Assembly: GCA_017544705.1 (NCBI GenBank)
Contig: JAFYDQ010000060.1
Location: forward strand, 1 to 58,637
Reading direction: 5' to 3'
Length of the DNA: 58,637 nucleotides
Origin: Lachnospiraceae bacterium
GTDB taxonomy: Bacteria > Bacillota > Clostridia > Lachnospirales > Lachnospiraceae
Every line of letters starts with the position of its first letter. Positions within the stretch are counted from its first letter, which is position 1. Under the pieces are notes generated by a model, which saw nothing but the letters and a program-made list of their open reading frames with translations, was not told where the DNA came from and searched no databases. This document shows positions 33,230-42,784 of the stretch, piece after piece. The translations under genes were made by a program, and so were the position numbers.

Positions 33230-35275
33230 ATGAATCTGCATACTCCTACGATCGATCTGAAGGGTGTTGGACCCAAAACCGTAAAACTGTATGAAAAACT
33301 CGGCCTCTTTGAGGCCGAGGATTTTTTATACTATTTTCCAAGGGATTATATGCACTATGACGAACCGGTGCAATTAACAGAAGAAACCGTTGAAAAAATC
33401 GTATTCTTCAAAGCAAGAGTCGTCAAGCATCCTTTGTTAAAGCGCGCGGGAAGAATGCAGATCGTAACCGCTGTTCTGTCTAATAACGGTACGGAGGTAA
33501 GAGCCGTATGGTTTCATATGCCGTATCTAACAAAGAGCCTGAAGGCGGGAGAAGAATATGTTTTCCGTGCGCGTATTGCACGAAGCGGCTTGGCATATCA
33601 GGTAGAACAACCACTGATCTTTACGCTTGCGCAATTTAAGGAAGTCGTCAATACGCTGCAGCCGATCTACGGACTTACGAAAGGCCTGTCCAATCATTCC
33701 CTGATAAAGATCATCCGAAATATCTTTGATTCCGTATCGTTTCTACCGCGTAACGATTCCGCACTGCCGGAAGGAACAGACCGTAAAGCCGCGCTCTACC
33801 AAATGCATTTCCCCAAGGACATGCAGGCTATGATCGGGGCAAGAAAACAGCTGGTTTATGAAGAGTTTTTCCTGTTTCTGTTAAAGCTTTCACTCTTAAA
33901 GGCAGATGAGAACAGCCGCCGGAATGATTTTTCGATCTATCCGAGCGCATATGTTACCAGGATCGTGGAACATCTTCCTTATACACTGACAAATGCGCAA
34001 AAAAGAGTGTTAAATGATGTGATGAACGATCTTGGCAAGGATCACTCCATGAACAGGCTGATCCAGGGCGATGTCGGAAGCGGAAAAACGATCATTGCGA
34101 TCCTCTCATCCGTCATGGTTGCAGCTTCCGGCTATCAGGTTGCCTTTATGGCACCGACGGAGATCCTGGCCACACAGCATTTTGAAGAGATCTGCAGGAT
34201 CATTTCCAAAGAACAGATTCCCGTAAAAGCCATTCTTCTAACCGGATCGATGACGAGTGCACAGAAGAAGGAGGCCTATGCGCAGATCGCATCAAACGAG
34301 GCCTCGATCGTGATCGGAACCCATGCGCTGTTTCAGGAAAAAGTCATCTATCATTCGTTGGCACTTGTGATCACGGATGAGCAGCACCGGTTCGGTGTCA
34401 GACAACGGGAACTGCTTGCCGCCAAAAACGATCAGGTACCGCATGTCCTCGTTATGTCGGCTACACCGATCCCGAGAACGCTTGCGATCATTCTCTACGG
34501 TGATCTCGATGTTTCCGTGATCGATGAAGTACCGGCCAGAAGACTGCCGATCAAAAACTGTGTCGTTAATACGGATTATCGAAAAAGTGCCTACCGTTTC
34601 ATGGAACAGGAGATCAGTGCAGGAAGGCAGGTCTATGTGATCTGTCCGCTTGTGGAGGAATCCGAAGGTCTCGACTGCGAAAACGTGATCAGTTATACTG
34701 AAAAACTGCGGGAGATCTTTGCACATGCTCCCGAAATCCGGATCGATTATCTGCACGGCAAAATGAAAAGCAGTGAGAAAAACAAAGTAATGGATGCATT
34801 TTATCGGAATGATATCCAGATCCTTGTGTCCACAACCGTAGTGGAAGTCGGCGTCAATGTTCCGAATGCCACGGTCATGCTCATCGAAAACGCAGAGCGG
34901 TTTGGTTTGTCTCAGTTGCATCAGCTGCGGGGCCGGATCGGCAGAGGTGACGCCCAGTCCTATTGCATTTTTATGAGTGCAAACCGCTCGGAAGCATGTA
35001 TGAAACGTCTGGATGTGTTGAATCACAGCAATGACGGCTTTTTTATCGCAAATGAAGATCTGCGATTAAGGGGGCCCGGTGAATTGTTTGGCTTAAGACA
35101 GAGTGGTGATCTGAACTTTATGCTGGCAGATATCTTCCAGGATGCTGACATTCTGAAACAAGCCGCAGCGGATGTCGGAAAACTTCTGGATGCAGATCCT
35201 GATCTTTCCGATCCGGAGCATGCCGTTTTGAAAAAACAGCTAAAAAAGCAGACTGATTTTCATACAGCCTTATAG
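33230..35275 (+). CDS. recG: ATP-dependent DNA helicase RecG
   Basis: Junction-specific helicase that reverses stalled forks and processes recombination intermediates. At 681 residues it has family length. The N-terminal wedge/OB domain starts with TIDLKGVGPKTVKLYEKLG; the helicase core has Walker A QGDVGSGKTIIA (nt 34066-34101), a DEQH Walker B motif (nt 34375-34386), TATPIPRTL, and the RecG-type GRIGRGDAQSYC (nt 34930-34965) of motif VI, followed by the TRG region. The order Asp23-fakA-recG and then rsmD-coaD is typical of Clostridia; here a topoisomerase pair sits between. A long hairpin terminator follows. Confidence 0.96.
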   Translation: MNLHTPTIDLKGVGPKTVKLYEKLGLFEAEDFLYYFPRDYMHYDEPVQLTEETVEKIVFFKARVVKHPLLKRAGRMQIVTAVLSNNGTEVRAVWFHMPYLTKSLKAGEEYVFRARIARSGLAYQVEQPLIFTLAQFKEVVNTLQPIYGLTKGLSNHSLIKIIRNIFDSVSFLPRNDSALPEGTDRKAALYQMHFPKDMQAMIGARKQLVYEEFFLFLLKLSLLKADENSRRNDFSIYPSAYVTRIVEHLPYTLTNAQKRVLNDVMNDLGKDHSMNRLIQGDVGSGKTIIAILSSVMVAASGYQVAFMAPTEILATQHFEEICRIISKEQIPVKAILLTGSMTSAQKKEAYAQIASNEASIVIGTHALFQEKVIYHSLALVITDEQHRFGVRQRELLAAKNDQVPHVLVMSATPIPRTLAIILYGDLDVSVIDEVPARRLPIKNCVVNTDYRKSAYRFMEQEISAGRQVYVICPLVEESEGLDCENVISYTEKLREIFAHAPEIRIDYLHGKMKSSEKNKVMDAFYRNDIQILVSTTVVEVGVNVPNATVMLIENAERFGLSQLHQLRGRIGRGDAQSYCIFMSANRSEACMKRLDVLNHSNDGFFIANEDLRLRGPGELFGLRQSGDLNFMLADIFQDADILKQAAADVGKLLDADPDLSDPEHAVLKKQLKKQTDFHTAL

Positions 35276-35293
35276 AACTTGTTGTTTTTGAAA

Positions 35294-35340
35294 TAAAAAG
35301 CAGGAAAAAGCACAATATCTAGTGCTTTTTTCTTGCTTTT
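35294..35340 (+). terminator. Long hairpin terminator after recG
   Basis: Two nearly complementary arms (35294-35312 and 35321-35340), with one bulge and one G-T pair, enclose an eight-base AATATCTA loop. The core GCAC/GTGC stem is followed by TTTTTT, so a shorter terminator is nested inside the longer hairpin. The right arm contains the -35 box of the next promoter. Confidence 0.8.
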
Positions 35341-35360
35341 TGCTGTTTTTATGGTATAAT
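35332..35360 (+). promoter_or_regulatory. Promoter of the topoisomerase subunit B gene
   Basis: TTGCTT at 35332-35337, a 17-base spacer and TATAAT at 35355-35360, with an extended -10 (TG one base before). The -35 box overlaps the 3' arm of the recG terminator, so termination and initiation are physically nested. Confidence 0.75.
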
Positions 35361-35400
35361 ATAGTGCGAACAGACGTTTGAAAGGGAGTATCAGGGGAAC

Positions 35401-37317
35401 ATGTCAAAGAATACATATGATGCGAGCAGCATTACCGTGCTGGAAGGCCTGGAAGCTGTGCGCAAACGCCCCGGTATGTATATCGGGAGTGTTACCACAA
35501 AGGGACTAAACCATCTCGTCTACGAGATCGTAGACAATTCCGTTGATGAACATCTTGCCGGATTTTGCGATAAGATCTGGGTAACTTTGGAACAGGATGG
35601 CTCTGCGACCGTAATGGATAACGGCAGAGGCATTCCGGTAGGCATGCATGCAAAAGGCGTCAGTGCCGAGCGACTGGTTTTCACCACGCTTCATGCCGGC
35701 GGTAAATTTGACGACAGTGCCTATAAGACAAGCGGCGGCCTGCACGGGGTCGGTTCTTCCGTTGTAAATGCCCTCTCGGCTTATCTTACCGTTGAAGTCC
35801 GTTTGGACGGTAAGGTTTATAAAGACAGTTATGAACGCGGAATACCGACCACGGAGCTTAAGGGCGGTTTATTGCCGGTGATCGGTACCACAAGAGAACA
35901 CGGTACGAAGATCAATTTCCTGCCGGATGATACGATCTTTGAAAAGACACGTTTCAGAGAAGAGGAGATCAAATCCAGGCTCCATGAGACCGCTTATCTG
36001 AACCCGAATCTGACAATCTATTTTTCCGACAAACGTCCGGAAAGCGCCGAAAATATTACATTTCATGAAGAAGACGGGATCGTCGGCTTTGTAAAGGATA
36101 TCAACGGGAATAAAGAAGCCCTCCATGAGCCTGTATATTTCAGCGGAGAAGCGGATGGGATCACAGTGGAAGTCGCATTCCAGTACGTTAACGAATTTCA
36201 TGAAAACGTACTCGGATTCTGTAACAATATCTATAATGCCGAAGGCGGTACCCATTTGACGGGCTTTAAGACCATGTTTACCAATGTGCTCAATAATTAC
36301 GCCCGCGAACTCAATATCCTGAAAGATAAGGATGCCAATTTTACCGGCGCGGACATCCGCAACGGAATGACTGCAGTCGTTTCCATTAAGCATCCGGCGC
36401 CACGGTTTGAGGGGCAGACGAAAACAAAACTGGACAATCAGGATGCCACCAAAGCCGTCAGTAAAGTCACCGGAGATGAAGTCGTCCTGTTCTTTGACAG
36501 GAATCTCGAAACACTGAAAACGATTCTGTCCTGTGCCGAAAAAGCGGCTAAGATCCGCAAAACGGAAGAAAAAGCCAAGACCAACATGCTGACAAAGCAG
36601 AAATATTCCTTTGATTCCAACGGTAAACTGGCTAACTGCGAGTCAAACGACATGTCTAAATGTGAGATCTTTATCGTTGAGGGTGATTCTGCCGGCGGTA
36701 GTGCGAAAACAGCCAGAAACAGGATGTATCAGGCAATCCTGCCGATCAGGGGTAAGATCCTAAACGTCGAAAAAGCCAGCATCGATAAGGTATTGGCCAA
36801 CGCGGAGATCAAAACCATGATCAATGCGTTCGGGTGCGGGTTCTCAGAAGGCTACGGGAATGATTTTGACATTACAAAGCTTCGTTACAACAAGATCATC
36901 ATCATGGCCGATGCCGATGTCGACGGTGCACATATCTGCACCCTGCTGTTGACCCTGTTCTACCGGTTCATGCCGGAACTGATCTATGAAGGGCATGTAT
37001 ATATCGCGATGCCGCCGCTCTATAAGGCAATGCCGAAAAAGGGCGAGGAAGAATATCTTTATGATGACAAAGCCTTATCCGAATATCGTAAGACCCATAC
37101 GGATTTCACCTTGCAGCGATACAAAGGACTAGGGGAAATGGATGCGGAGCAACTTTGGGAAACCACGCTGGATCCCGAAAACAGACGACTGAAACGTGTT
37201 GAGATCGAGGATGCAAGACTCGCATCCCAGACAACGGAAATGCTGATGGGCACGGAAGTCCCGCCACGAAGGGAATTCATATACCGTCATGCAAACGAAG
37301 CAGCACTTGACGTGTGA
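35401..37317 (+). CDS. Type IIA DNA topoisomerase subunit B (GyrB/ParE)
   Basis: ATPase and Toprim subunit of a type IIA topoisomerase. The 638-residue protein has the GHKL ATPase motifs EIVDNSVDEHLAG (about residues 41-53), DNGRGIPVGMH (about 73-83) and GGLHGVGSSVVNALS (about 113-127), the transducer domain, and the Toprim motifs EGDSAGGSAK (about 426-435) and DADVDGAH (about 503-510), ending with the usual PRREFI. The ILPIRGKILNVEKA stretch is GyrB-like. However, its place in the recG-rsmD interval, away from dnaA-dnaN-recF, and the partner's lack of a GyrA box leave topoisomerase IV (ParE) possible. It has its own promoter and is followed by subunit A after 25 bases. Confidence 0.92.
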   Translation: MSKNTYDASSITVLEGLEAVRKRPGMYIGSVTTKGLNHLVYEIVDNSVDEHLAGFCDKIWVTLEQDGSATVMDNGRGIPVGMHAKGVSAERLVFTTLHAGGKFDDSAYKTSGGLHGVGSSVVNALSAYLTVEVRLDGKVYKDSYERGIPTTELKGGLLPVIGTTREHGTKINFLPDDTIFEKTRFREEEIKSRLHETAYLNPNLTIYFSDKRPESAENITFHEEDGIVGFVKDINGNKEALHEPVYFSGEADGITVEVAFQYVNEFHENVLGFCNNIYNAEGGTHLTGFKTMFTNVLNNYARELNILKDKDANFTGADIRNGMTAVVSIKHPAPRFEGQTKTKLDNQDATKAVSKVTGDEVVLFFDRNLETLKTILSCAEKAAKIRKTEEKAKTNMLTKQKYSFDSNGKLANCESNDMSKCEIFIVEGDSAGGSAKTARNRMYQAILPIRGKILNVEKASIDKVLANAEIKTMINAFGCGFSEGYGNDFDITKLRYNKIIIMADADVDGAHICTLLLTLFYRFMPELIYEGHVYIAMPPLYKAMPKKGEEEYLYDDKALSEYRKTHTDFTLQRYKGLGEMDAEQLWETTLDPENRRLKRVEIEDARLASQTTEMLMGTEVPPRREFIYRHANEAALDV

Positions 37318-37342
37318 GTAAAATATCTGGAGAAAAGCATCA

Positions 37343-39607
37343 ATGGCCAAGCGGATCAAAGAAAAACCACCAATAGAAGAAACGATCATTAAAACAGAAT
37401 TTTCCGATATCATGCAGAAATCCTATATCGATTATGCGATGTCGGTAATCATTTCCAGAGCTCTGCCGGATGTCAGGGACGGCCTGAAGCCGGTACAGCG
37501 CAGAACGCTTTACGACATGTATGAACTGGGGATCCGGTATGACCGCCCGTACAGGAAATCAGCCCGTATTGTCGGTGATACGATGGGTAAATATCACCCG
37601 CACGGAGACAGTTCCATCTATGAAGCGCTGGTTGTCATGTCACAGGACTTTAAAAAAGGAATGGCTCTGATCGATGGCCACGGTAACTTCGGTTCCATTG
37701 AAGGGGACGGCGCGGCTGCCATGCGTTATACGGAAGCCCGTCTGATGAAAGTCGCGCAGGAGGGAATGCTTGCCGATCTGGATAAGGATGTTGTCGATTT
37801 CATACCCAATTTCGATGAAACCGAAAAGGAACCGACCGTTCTTCCCTGCAAATTCCCGAATCTTCTGGTGAACGGATCCGACGGTATTGCCGTCGGCATG
37901 GTCACTTCCATGCCGCCGCACAATCTGGCCGAAGTGGTAAATGCGGTCAAGGCATATATGCTGAACCCGTCCATTACAACGGAAGAACTGATGAAATATC
38001 TGCCCGGTCCCGATTTCCCGACTGGCGGTATCGTAACCAACAAAAGCGAGTTGCTGCAGATCTACGAAACAGGTGTCGGTAAAATCAAAATCCGCGGGAA
38101 AATGGTTGTTGAAGAAGCCAAAGGCGGGAAGAAACGGCTGGTGATCACGGAAATCCCGTATACCATGATCGGCGCCAACATCTCGAAATTTCTCGTTGAT
38201 ATCGTTTCGCTGATCGATTCCAAGAAAACAAGCGATATCATCGATATTTCCAACCAGTCCAGCAAGGAAGGCATCCGGATCGTACTGGAACTTAAGAAAG
38301 ATGCGGACGTGGAAAATCTCAAGAACATGCTTTTAAAGAAGACAAAGCTTGAGGATACGTTCGGTGTCAATATGCTGGCCGTTGCTGACGGAAGGCCGGA
38401 AACGCTCGGCTTAAAGAGCATCATCATGCATCACGTGAATTTCCAGAAGGAGATCAATACCCGTAAATACCGGACACTTCTGAATCGCGAGATGGATAAA
38501 AAAGAGATCCAGGAGGGCCTGATCAAAGCCTGTGACGTGATCGATCTGATCATAGAGATCTTAAGAGGTTCCACGGACCAGAAAATGGCCAAATCCTGTC
38601 TTATGGAGGGGAAGACCGAAGGGATCCGTTTCAAATCCAGGATCTCCAAGAAAATGGCCGAACAGTTACGCTTTACGGAACGGCAGGCAACGGCGATCCT
38701 CGAGATGCGTCTGTATAAGCTGATCGGTCTGGAGATCGAAGCACTTTTGAAAGATCATGAACAGACATTGAAAAACATCGCCACATATAAGGATATCCTT
38801 CTGAATCCGAAATCCATGGATAAGGTGATCATCAAAGAACTGGAAAGCTATCAGAAGGAATACGGCCGGGAACGCCGTACTGCCATTATCGATGCAGAAG
38901 AAATCGTTTACGAAGACAAAAAGATCGAAGAAATGGATGTCGTTGTCATGATCGACAGGTTCGGTTATGCTAGAGCGATCGATACGGTCACTTATGAACG
39001 AAACAAGGAAGCGGCAGACAGTGAAAACCGGTACGTATTTACAACCCTGAATACAGGCCGGCTGTGTATTTTTACGAATATGGGCCAAATGCATTCCGTT
39101 AAAGTCGGCGATATCCCGTTCGGTAAATTCCGGGATAAAGGAACGCCGATCGATAATATCAGTAATTACAACAGTCAGAATGAATTCGTGATCCATATTG
39201 CTCCAATGAGTGATGTGGTCATGCAGAAGTTGATGTTCGTATCCAAATATGCGATGATGAAACAGGTATACGGAACGGAATTTGACGTCACCAAGCGTAC
39301 TGTTGCCGCAACCATGTTATCCGGCGGCGACGAGTTGCTATGCGTATGTCCGATGATCGACCAGAAACAGGTCGTTCTGCAGACAAAGACCGGCATGTTC
39401 CTGCGTTTTCATATTGATGAGGTACCGCAGAAAAAGAAGGCAGCGGTCGGTGTGCGCGGAATGAAACTGGCAGTACATGACGAAGTGGAACAGGTGCATT
39501 TTCTGTCGGACGATACGCCTACTGTCATTGAATATAAGGGTCGTAACGTCGAACTGAACAGACTGAAGATCGCGAAGCGGGATACAAAGGGTTCCAAACT
39601 GCGCTGA
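37343..39607 (+). CDS. Type IIA DNA topoisomerase subunit A (GyrA/ParC-like)
   Basis: DNA-breaking subunit; with the preceding gene it forms an A2B2 enzyme. The 754-residue protein carries the winged-helix 5Y-CAP domain with the QRR/GDTMGKYHPHGDSSIYEAL quinolone-pocket region and the catalytic Tyr129 (AAAMRYTEARL), a coiled-coil gate (about 370-490), and a C-terminal beta-pinwheel (from about 505). It is shorter than a typical GyrA of 820-850 residues, and I cannot find the GyrA box (QRRGGKG-type) in the pinwheel; a partial likeness, KKKAAVGVRGMKL, occurs only near the end. That favours a topoisomerase IV-like or second gyrase-like enzyme. GGAGAA ahead of the ATG is the ribosome site. Confidence 0.92.
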   Translation: MAKRIKEKPPIEETIIKTEFSDIMQKSYIDYAMSVIISRALPDVRDGLKPVQRRTLYDMYELGIRYDRPYRKSARIVGDTMGKYHPHGDSSIYEALVVMSQDFKKGMALIDGHGNFGSIEGDGAAAMRYTEARLMKVAQEGMLADLDKDVVDFIPNFDETEKEPTVLPCKFPNLLVNGSDGIAVGMVTSMPPHNLAEVVNAVKAYMLNPSITTEELMKYLPGPDFPTGGIVTNKSELLQIYETGVGKIKIRGKMVVEEAKGGKKRLVITEIPYTMIGANISKFLVDIVSLIDSKKTSDIIDISNQSSKEGIRIVLELKKDADVENLKNMLLKKTKLEDTFGVNMLAVADGRPETLGLKSIIMHHVNFQKEINTRKYRTLLNREMDKKEIQEGLIKACDVIDLIIEILRGSTDQKMAKSCLMEGKTEGIRFKSRISKKMAEQLRFTERQATAILEMRLYKLIGLEIEALLKDHEQTLKNIATYKDILLNPKSMDKVIIKELESYQKEYGRERRTAIIDAEEIVYEDKKIEEMDVVVMIDRFGYARAIDTVTYERNKEAADSENRYVFTTLNTGRLCIFTNMGQMHSVKVGDIPFGKFRDKGTPIDNISNYNSQNEFVIHIAPMSDVVMQKLMFVSKYAMMKQVYGTEFDVTKRTVAATMLSGGDELLCVCPMIDQKQVVLQTKTGMFLRFHIDEVPQKKKAAVGVRGMKLAVHDEVEQVHFLSDDTPTVIEYKGRNVELNRLKIAKRDTKGSKLR

Positions 39608-39630
39608 ATGAACAATGATGGAGTATTCGT

Positions 39631-40197
39631 ATGAGAGTGATCGCAGGAAGTGCAAGAAGATTATTGCTGAAAACACCGGCAGGCACGGATACAAGACCGA
39701 CAGCTGACAAATACAAAGAAACGCTATTTAACGTTTTGCAGCCTTATCTGTATGCGGATACCGAATTTCTTGACCTGTTTGCAGGCAGCGGTGCGATCGG
39801 GATCGAGGCTTTAAGCCGCGGGGCAGGCCATGCCGTATTTGTTGAAAAATCCAAACCGGCACTGCAATGCATCCGGGAGAACCTGGAAATAACACATCTT
39901 ACCGACAAGGCGACCGTGATCGCGCAGGATGCGATGTCCGCGCTTAACAGGCTGCAGGGACAGAAAACGTTTGATCTGATCTTTATGGATCCTCCATACG
40001 GACTGAATCTCGAAAAGGAAGTTTTATTATTCCTGCAGAACAGTACCCTGATCCATCCCGATACCATGATCGTGACGGAAGTTTCTAACAATACGGATCT
40101 TTCTTACCTGCATGATCCGGATTCCCGTTTCGAGATCGTAAAAATCAAAGAATATAAGACCAATTCACATATATTTATTTCGATCAGGGATATCTGA
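39631..40197 (+). CDS. rsmD: 16S rRNA (guanine966-N2)-methyltransferase RsmD
   Basis: Methylates N2 of G966 in 16S rRNA within the small subunit. The 188-residue protein begins MRVIAGSARRLLL with TRPTADKYKETLFNVL, has the SAM-binding FLDLFAGSGAIGIEALSRGA (about residues 48-67), and the N6/N2-amino methylase motif MDPPYG (Asp120-Pro-Pro-Tyr). It comes just before coaD, the classic rsmD-coaD pair of many bacteria, 24 bases after the topoisomerase A gene, and probably shares that promoter. Confidence 0.95.
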   Translation: MRVIAGSARRLLLKTPAGTDTRPTADKYKETLFNVLQPYLYADTEFLDLFAGSGAIGIEALSRGAGHAVFVEKSKPALQCIRENLEITHLTDKATVIAQDAMSALNRLQGQKTFDLIFMDPPYGLNLEKEVLLFLQNSTLIHPDTMIVTEVSNNTDLSYLHDPDSRFEIVKIKEYKTNSHIFISIRDI

Positions 40198-40222
40198 CCG
40201 GATAAAAGGAGAGAGGTAAATC

Positions 40223-40708
40223 ATGAAAAAAGCCATCTATCCCGGAAGCTTTGATCCCGTCACGTACGGACATCTTGATATCATCAGGAGAGCCGCATCA
40301 ATATTCGATGAAATCACGGTTTCCGTACTGAACAACAGGGGGAAAAGTCCGTTGTTTTCTGTATCGGAACGTGTTAATATATTAAAGGAAGTCACAAAAG
40401 ACCTGCCAAATGTAACCGTTGACAGTTTTGACGGTCTCTTGGTGGATCATGCGATCAAAAGCGGAGCGGACGTAGTGATAAGGGGACTGCGTGCGATCAC
40501 GGATTTTGAATACGAACTGCAGCTTGCACAGACCAACCGGAAACTTTGTGAAAAGGTTGACACGGTCTTTCTGACCACCAGTCTGGATTATGCCTACTTA
40601 AGTTCCTCAACCGTTAAAGAAGTAGCAAGTTACGGCGGTGATATTTCAAAATTTGTTCCGCAATATGTTGCAGACCAAATCTATTACAAATTTAAAAAAG
40701 GGGAGTAA
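40223..40708 (+). CDS. coaD: Pantetheine-phosphate adenylyltransferase
   Basis: Transfers AMP from ATP to 4'-phosphopantetheine, the fourth step of coenzyme A synthesis. The 161-residue protein has the nucleotidyltransferase fold with [16 protein letters not shown] (about residues 5-20, containing the TxGH motif), [21 protein letters not shown] (about 89-109) and the late [14 protein letters not shown] (about 127-140), all diagnostic of CoaD. GGAGAGAGG upstream of the ATG is a good ribosome site. The next gene begins after two bases. Confidence 0.96.
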   Translation: MKKAIYPGSFDPVTYGHLDIIRRAASIFDEITVSVLNNRGKSPLFSVSERVNILKEVTKDLPNVTVDSFDGLLVDHAIKSGADVVIRGLRAITDFEYELQLAQTNRKLCEKVDTVFLTTSLDYAYLSSSTVKEVASYGGDISKFVPQYVADQIYYKFKKGE

Positions 40709-40710
40709 TT

Positions 40711-41292
40711 ATGTACAGCAGAATCGAGCAGATCATCACGGAAATCGAGGAATACATGGAAGGATGTAAATTTGCCCCGTTTTCCAACACCAAAATTCTT
40801 GTAGAAAAAGACAAAATGGATGAACTCCTCCGGGACCTTCGCGCAAAGACGCCGGATGAGATCAAACGTTACCAAAAGGTCATCAGCCAGAAGGAAGAAA
40901 TCTTAAATGACGCACGTGAACGGGCCGATGCACTGATCACGGAAGCGCAGGTTCATACGGATCAGATGATCGAAGAACACGAGATCATGCAGCAGGCCTA
41001 TGCACAGGCCAACGAGATTGTGAATCAGGCGACCGAGCAGGCACAACAGATCGTTGATCAGGCAACGGAAGAAGCAAACGGTGTGCGCCAATCCGTTATG
41101 GATTATACGGATGACATGCTGGCAGAACTGCAGAACATCGTTTCTCATGCCATCGATACGGCAGAAGCGAAATACGGGGATCTGCTGACACAGCTGAAAG
41201 ACAGCCAGAAAGTTATTGCCAAAAACAGGGATGAACTGAAGCCGAAACAGGAGGCAAAGGATGATATCGCCTCACCGGATGTTCTGATCTGA
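40711..41292 (+). CDS. Coiled-coil protein of unknown function downstream of coaD
   Basis: A 193-residue protein that is almost entirely helical. After a short folded start (MYSRIEQIITEIEEYMEGCK), residues about 50-125 form a long Gln/Glu/Ala-rich helix with alternating heptads (EIVNQATEQAQQIVDQATEE), and another helical stretch (about 135-180) follows. There is no membrane segment. Automatic annotation tends to call such proteins V-type ATPase subunit H/E or F0 subunit b, because long alanine-rich helices resemble stators, but no ATPase genes are nearby and I do not support that. A DivIVA-like or scaffold role is possible. It is translated directly after coaD. Confidence 0.75.
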   Translation: MYSRIEQIITEIEEYMEGCKFAPFSNTKILVEKDKMDELLRDLRAKTPDEIKRYQKVISQKEEILNDARERADALITEAQVHTDQMIEEHEIMQQAYAQANEIVNQATEQAQQIVDQATEEANGVRQSVMDYTDDMLAELQNIVSHAIDTAEAKYGDLLTQLKDSQKVIAKNRDELKPKQEAKDDIASPDVLI

Positions 41293-41308
41293 TATTTAAG
41301 AGGACAAC

Positions 41309-42760
41309 ATGCGTATACTGAACAATCTGCAACCGGAAAAAGTATTTTACTATTTTGAAGAGATTTGCTCCATACCGCACGGATCAGGGAATATGGAGGC
41401 GATCTCTTCTTATGTGGTGAATTTTGCCAAATCCCATGAGTTAACCTATGTTACCGATCAGACGGGAAACGTGATCATCTATAAGTGTGCATCTAAAGGT
41501 TATGAAAAAGCGCCCGCCGTGATCCTTCAGGGACATATGGATATGGTATGCGAGAAAAATTATGAGCTTGCATCCAAATTTGATTTCAAAAAAGACGGAT
41601 TAAAGCTTGAGGTTTCCGATGAGTATGTCTATGCCAAAGGTACAACGCTCGGTGGTGATGACGGAATTGCCATTGCTTACATGCTCGCTCTTTTGGACGG
41701 GGATTACACGCATCCTGCGATTGAATGTGTATTTACCGTCGATGAAGAAACCGGCATGTATGGTGCGTGGGCACTTGATACTGCTTATCTGAAAGGCCGC
41801 AGGCTATTAAATCTCGACAACGAACTGCAGGGCGAGATCTTAACAAGCTGTGCCGGCGGAAGCCGTGTAATCTGCCGTGTTCCCGTACGTTACTGCGAAA
41901 TGCAGGGTGTGAAGTGTAATCTGGTGATCTGCGGGCTGCAGGGCGGACACTCCGGAACGGAGATTGACAAATACCGCGGAAACGCCAATCTGTTAATGGG
42001 CAGAATGCTTCATTTTGTCGGGAAACAGATCAGTTACGAGATCGTTTCCTTAAATGGCGGACTGCAGGATAACGCGATCCCGCGAGAAGCAAAAGCACAG
42101 ATTTTGGTTGATGCGCAGGATGTGGAGAAACTCGAAGGCATCGTTGCCGAATATGAAAAGATCATCCAAAACGAATATCATTCCGTAGAGCATAATATCA
42201 CCATCTATTGTGAGACATTTGACAGTGTCAGGAAGTCCGTTCTGACACCGAAGACCAGAGAACGTGCCATTTTCCTCCTGATGACCATTCCCGACGGGAT
42301 CCAGAAGATGAGCATGAATACGGAGCATCTCGTGCAAACGTCCAGTAATGCAGGGATCATGCGTCTGTTAGACGATTATTTTGAACTGATCGTATCCGTA
42401 CGCAGTTCGATCACTTCGGAAAAGATCGCACTGCGCGATAAGATCCAATATCTCACGGAAACGATCGGCGGAAAGTATATTGTTGAATCCGATTATCCCG
42501 CGTGGGAATATAAAGAAGATTCCGCACTTCGTACACTTGTTTTTGATGTATATCAGCAGTGCTTTGGCAGAAATCCGCATATGGTCGGTATCCATGCGGG
42601 ACTGGAATGCGGGATTTTCTACGAAAAACTCCCGGATCTTGACATTGTTTCTTTCGGACCGACCGTAGAGAATATCCATACGCCAAAAGAAAAACTTGAT
42701 ATCCGTTCCACACAGGAAACATGGGACTTTCTCTTGAAAGTACTGGAAGCTTTAAAGTAA
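41309..42760 (+). CDS. pepD: Aminoacyl-histidine dipeptidase (M20 family, PepD)
   Basis: Cytosolic zinc dipeptidase that cleaves Xaa-His and related dipeptides. The 483-residue protein has the M20 metal-binding motifs LQGHMDMVCEKN (about residues 73-84), GGDDGIAIAYML (about 116-127, with the bridging Asp), DEETGMYGAWAL (about 146-157), LDNELQGE, and a late His ligand region around VENIHTPKEKL (about 453-463). The family opens with PEKVFYYFEEICSIPHGSGN, as here. AAGAGGA precedes the ATG. It sits between the coiled-coil gene and an rRNA methylase gene with short gaps. Confidence 0.94.
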   Translation: MRILNNLQPEKVFYYFEEICSIPHGSGNMEAISSYVVNFAKSHELTYVTDQTGNVIIYKCASKGYEKAPAVILQGHMDMVCEKNYELASKFDFKKDGLKLEVSDEYVYAKGTTLGGDDGIAIAYMLALLDGDYTHPAIECVFTVDEETGMYGAWALDTAYLKGRRLLNLDNELQGEILTSCAGGSRVICRVPVRYCEMQGVKCNLVICGLQGGHSGTEIDKYRGNANLLMGRMLHFVGKQISYEIVSLNGGLQDNAIPREAKAQILVDAQDVEKLEGIVAEYEKIIQNEYHSVEHNITIYCETFDSVRKSVLTPKTRERAIFLLMTIPDGIQKMSMNTEHLVQTSSNAGIMRLLDDYFELIVSVRSSITSEKIALRDKIQYLTETIGGKYIVESDYPAWEYKEDSALRTLVFDVYQQCFGRNPHMVGIHAGLECGIFYEKLPDLDIVSFGPTVENIHTPKEKLDIRSTQETWDFLLKVLEALK

Positions 42761-42784
42761 GGTCTTTTCACAAGAGGTGACAGT

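Noticed and set aside
40711..41292. V-type or F-type ATPase stator subunit
   Set aside because: The likeness is only a long Gln/Glu/Ala-rich helix; there is no membrane segment and no ATPase genes are near.
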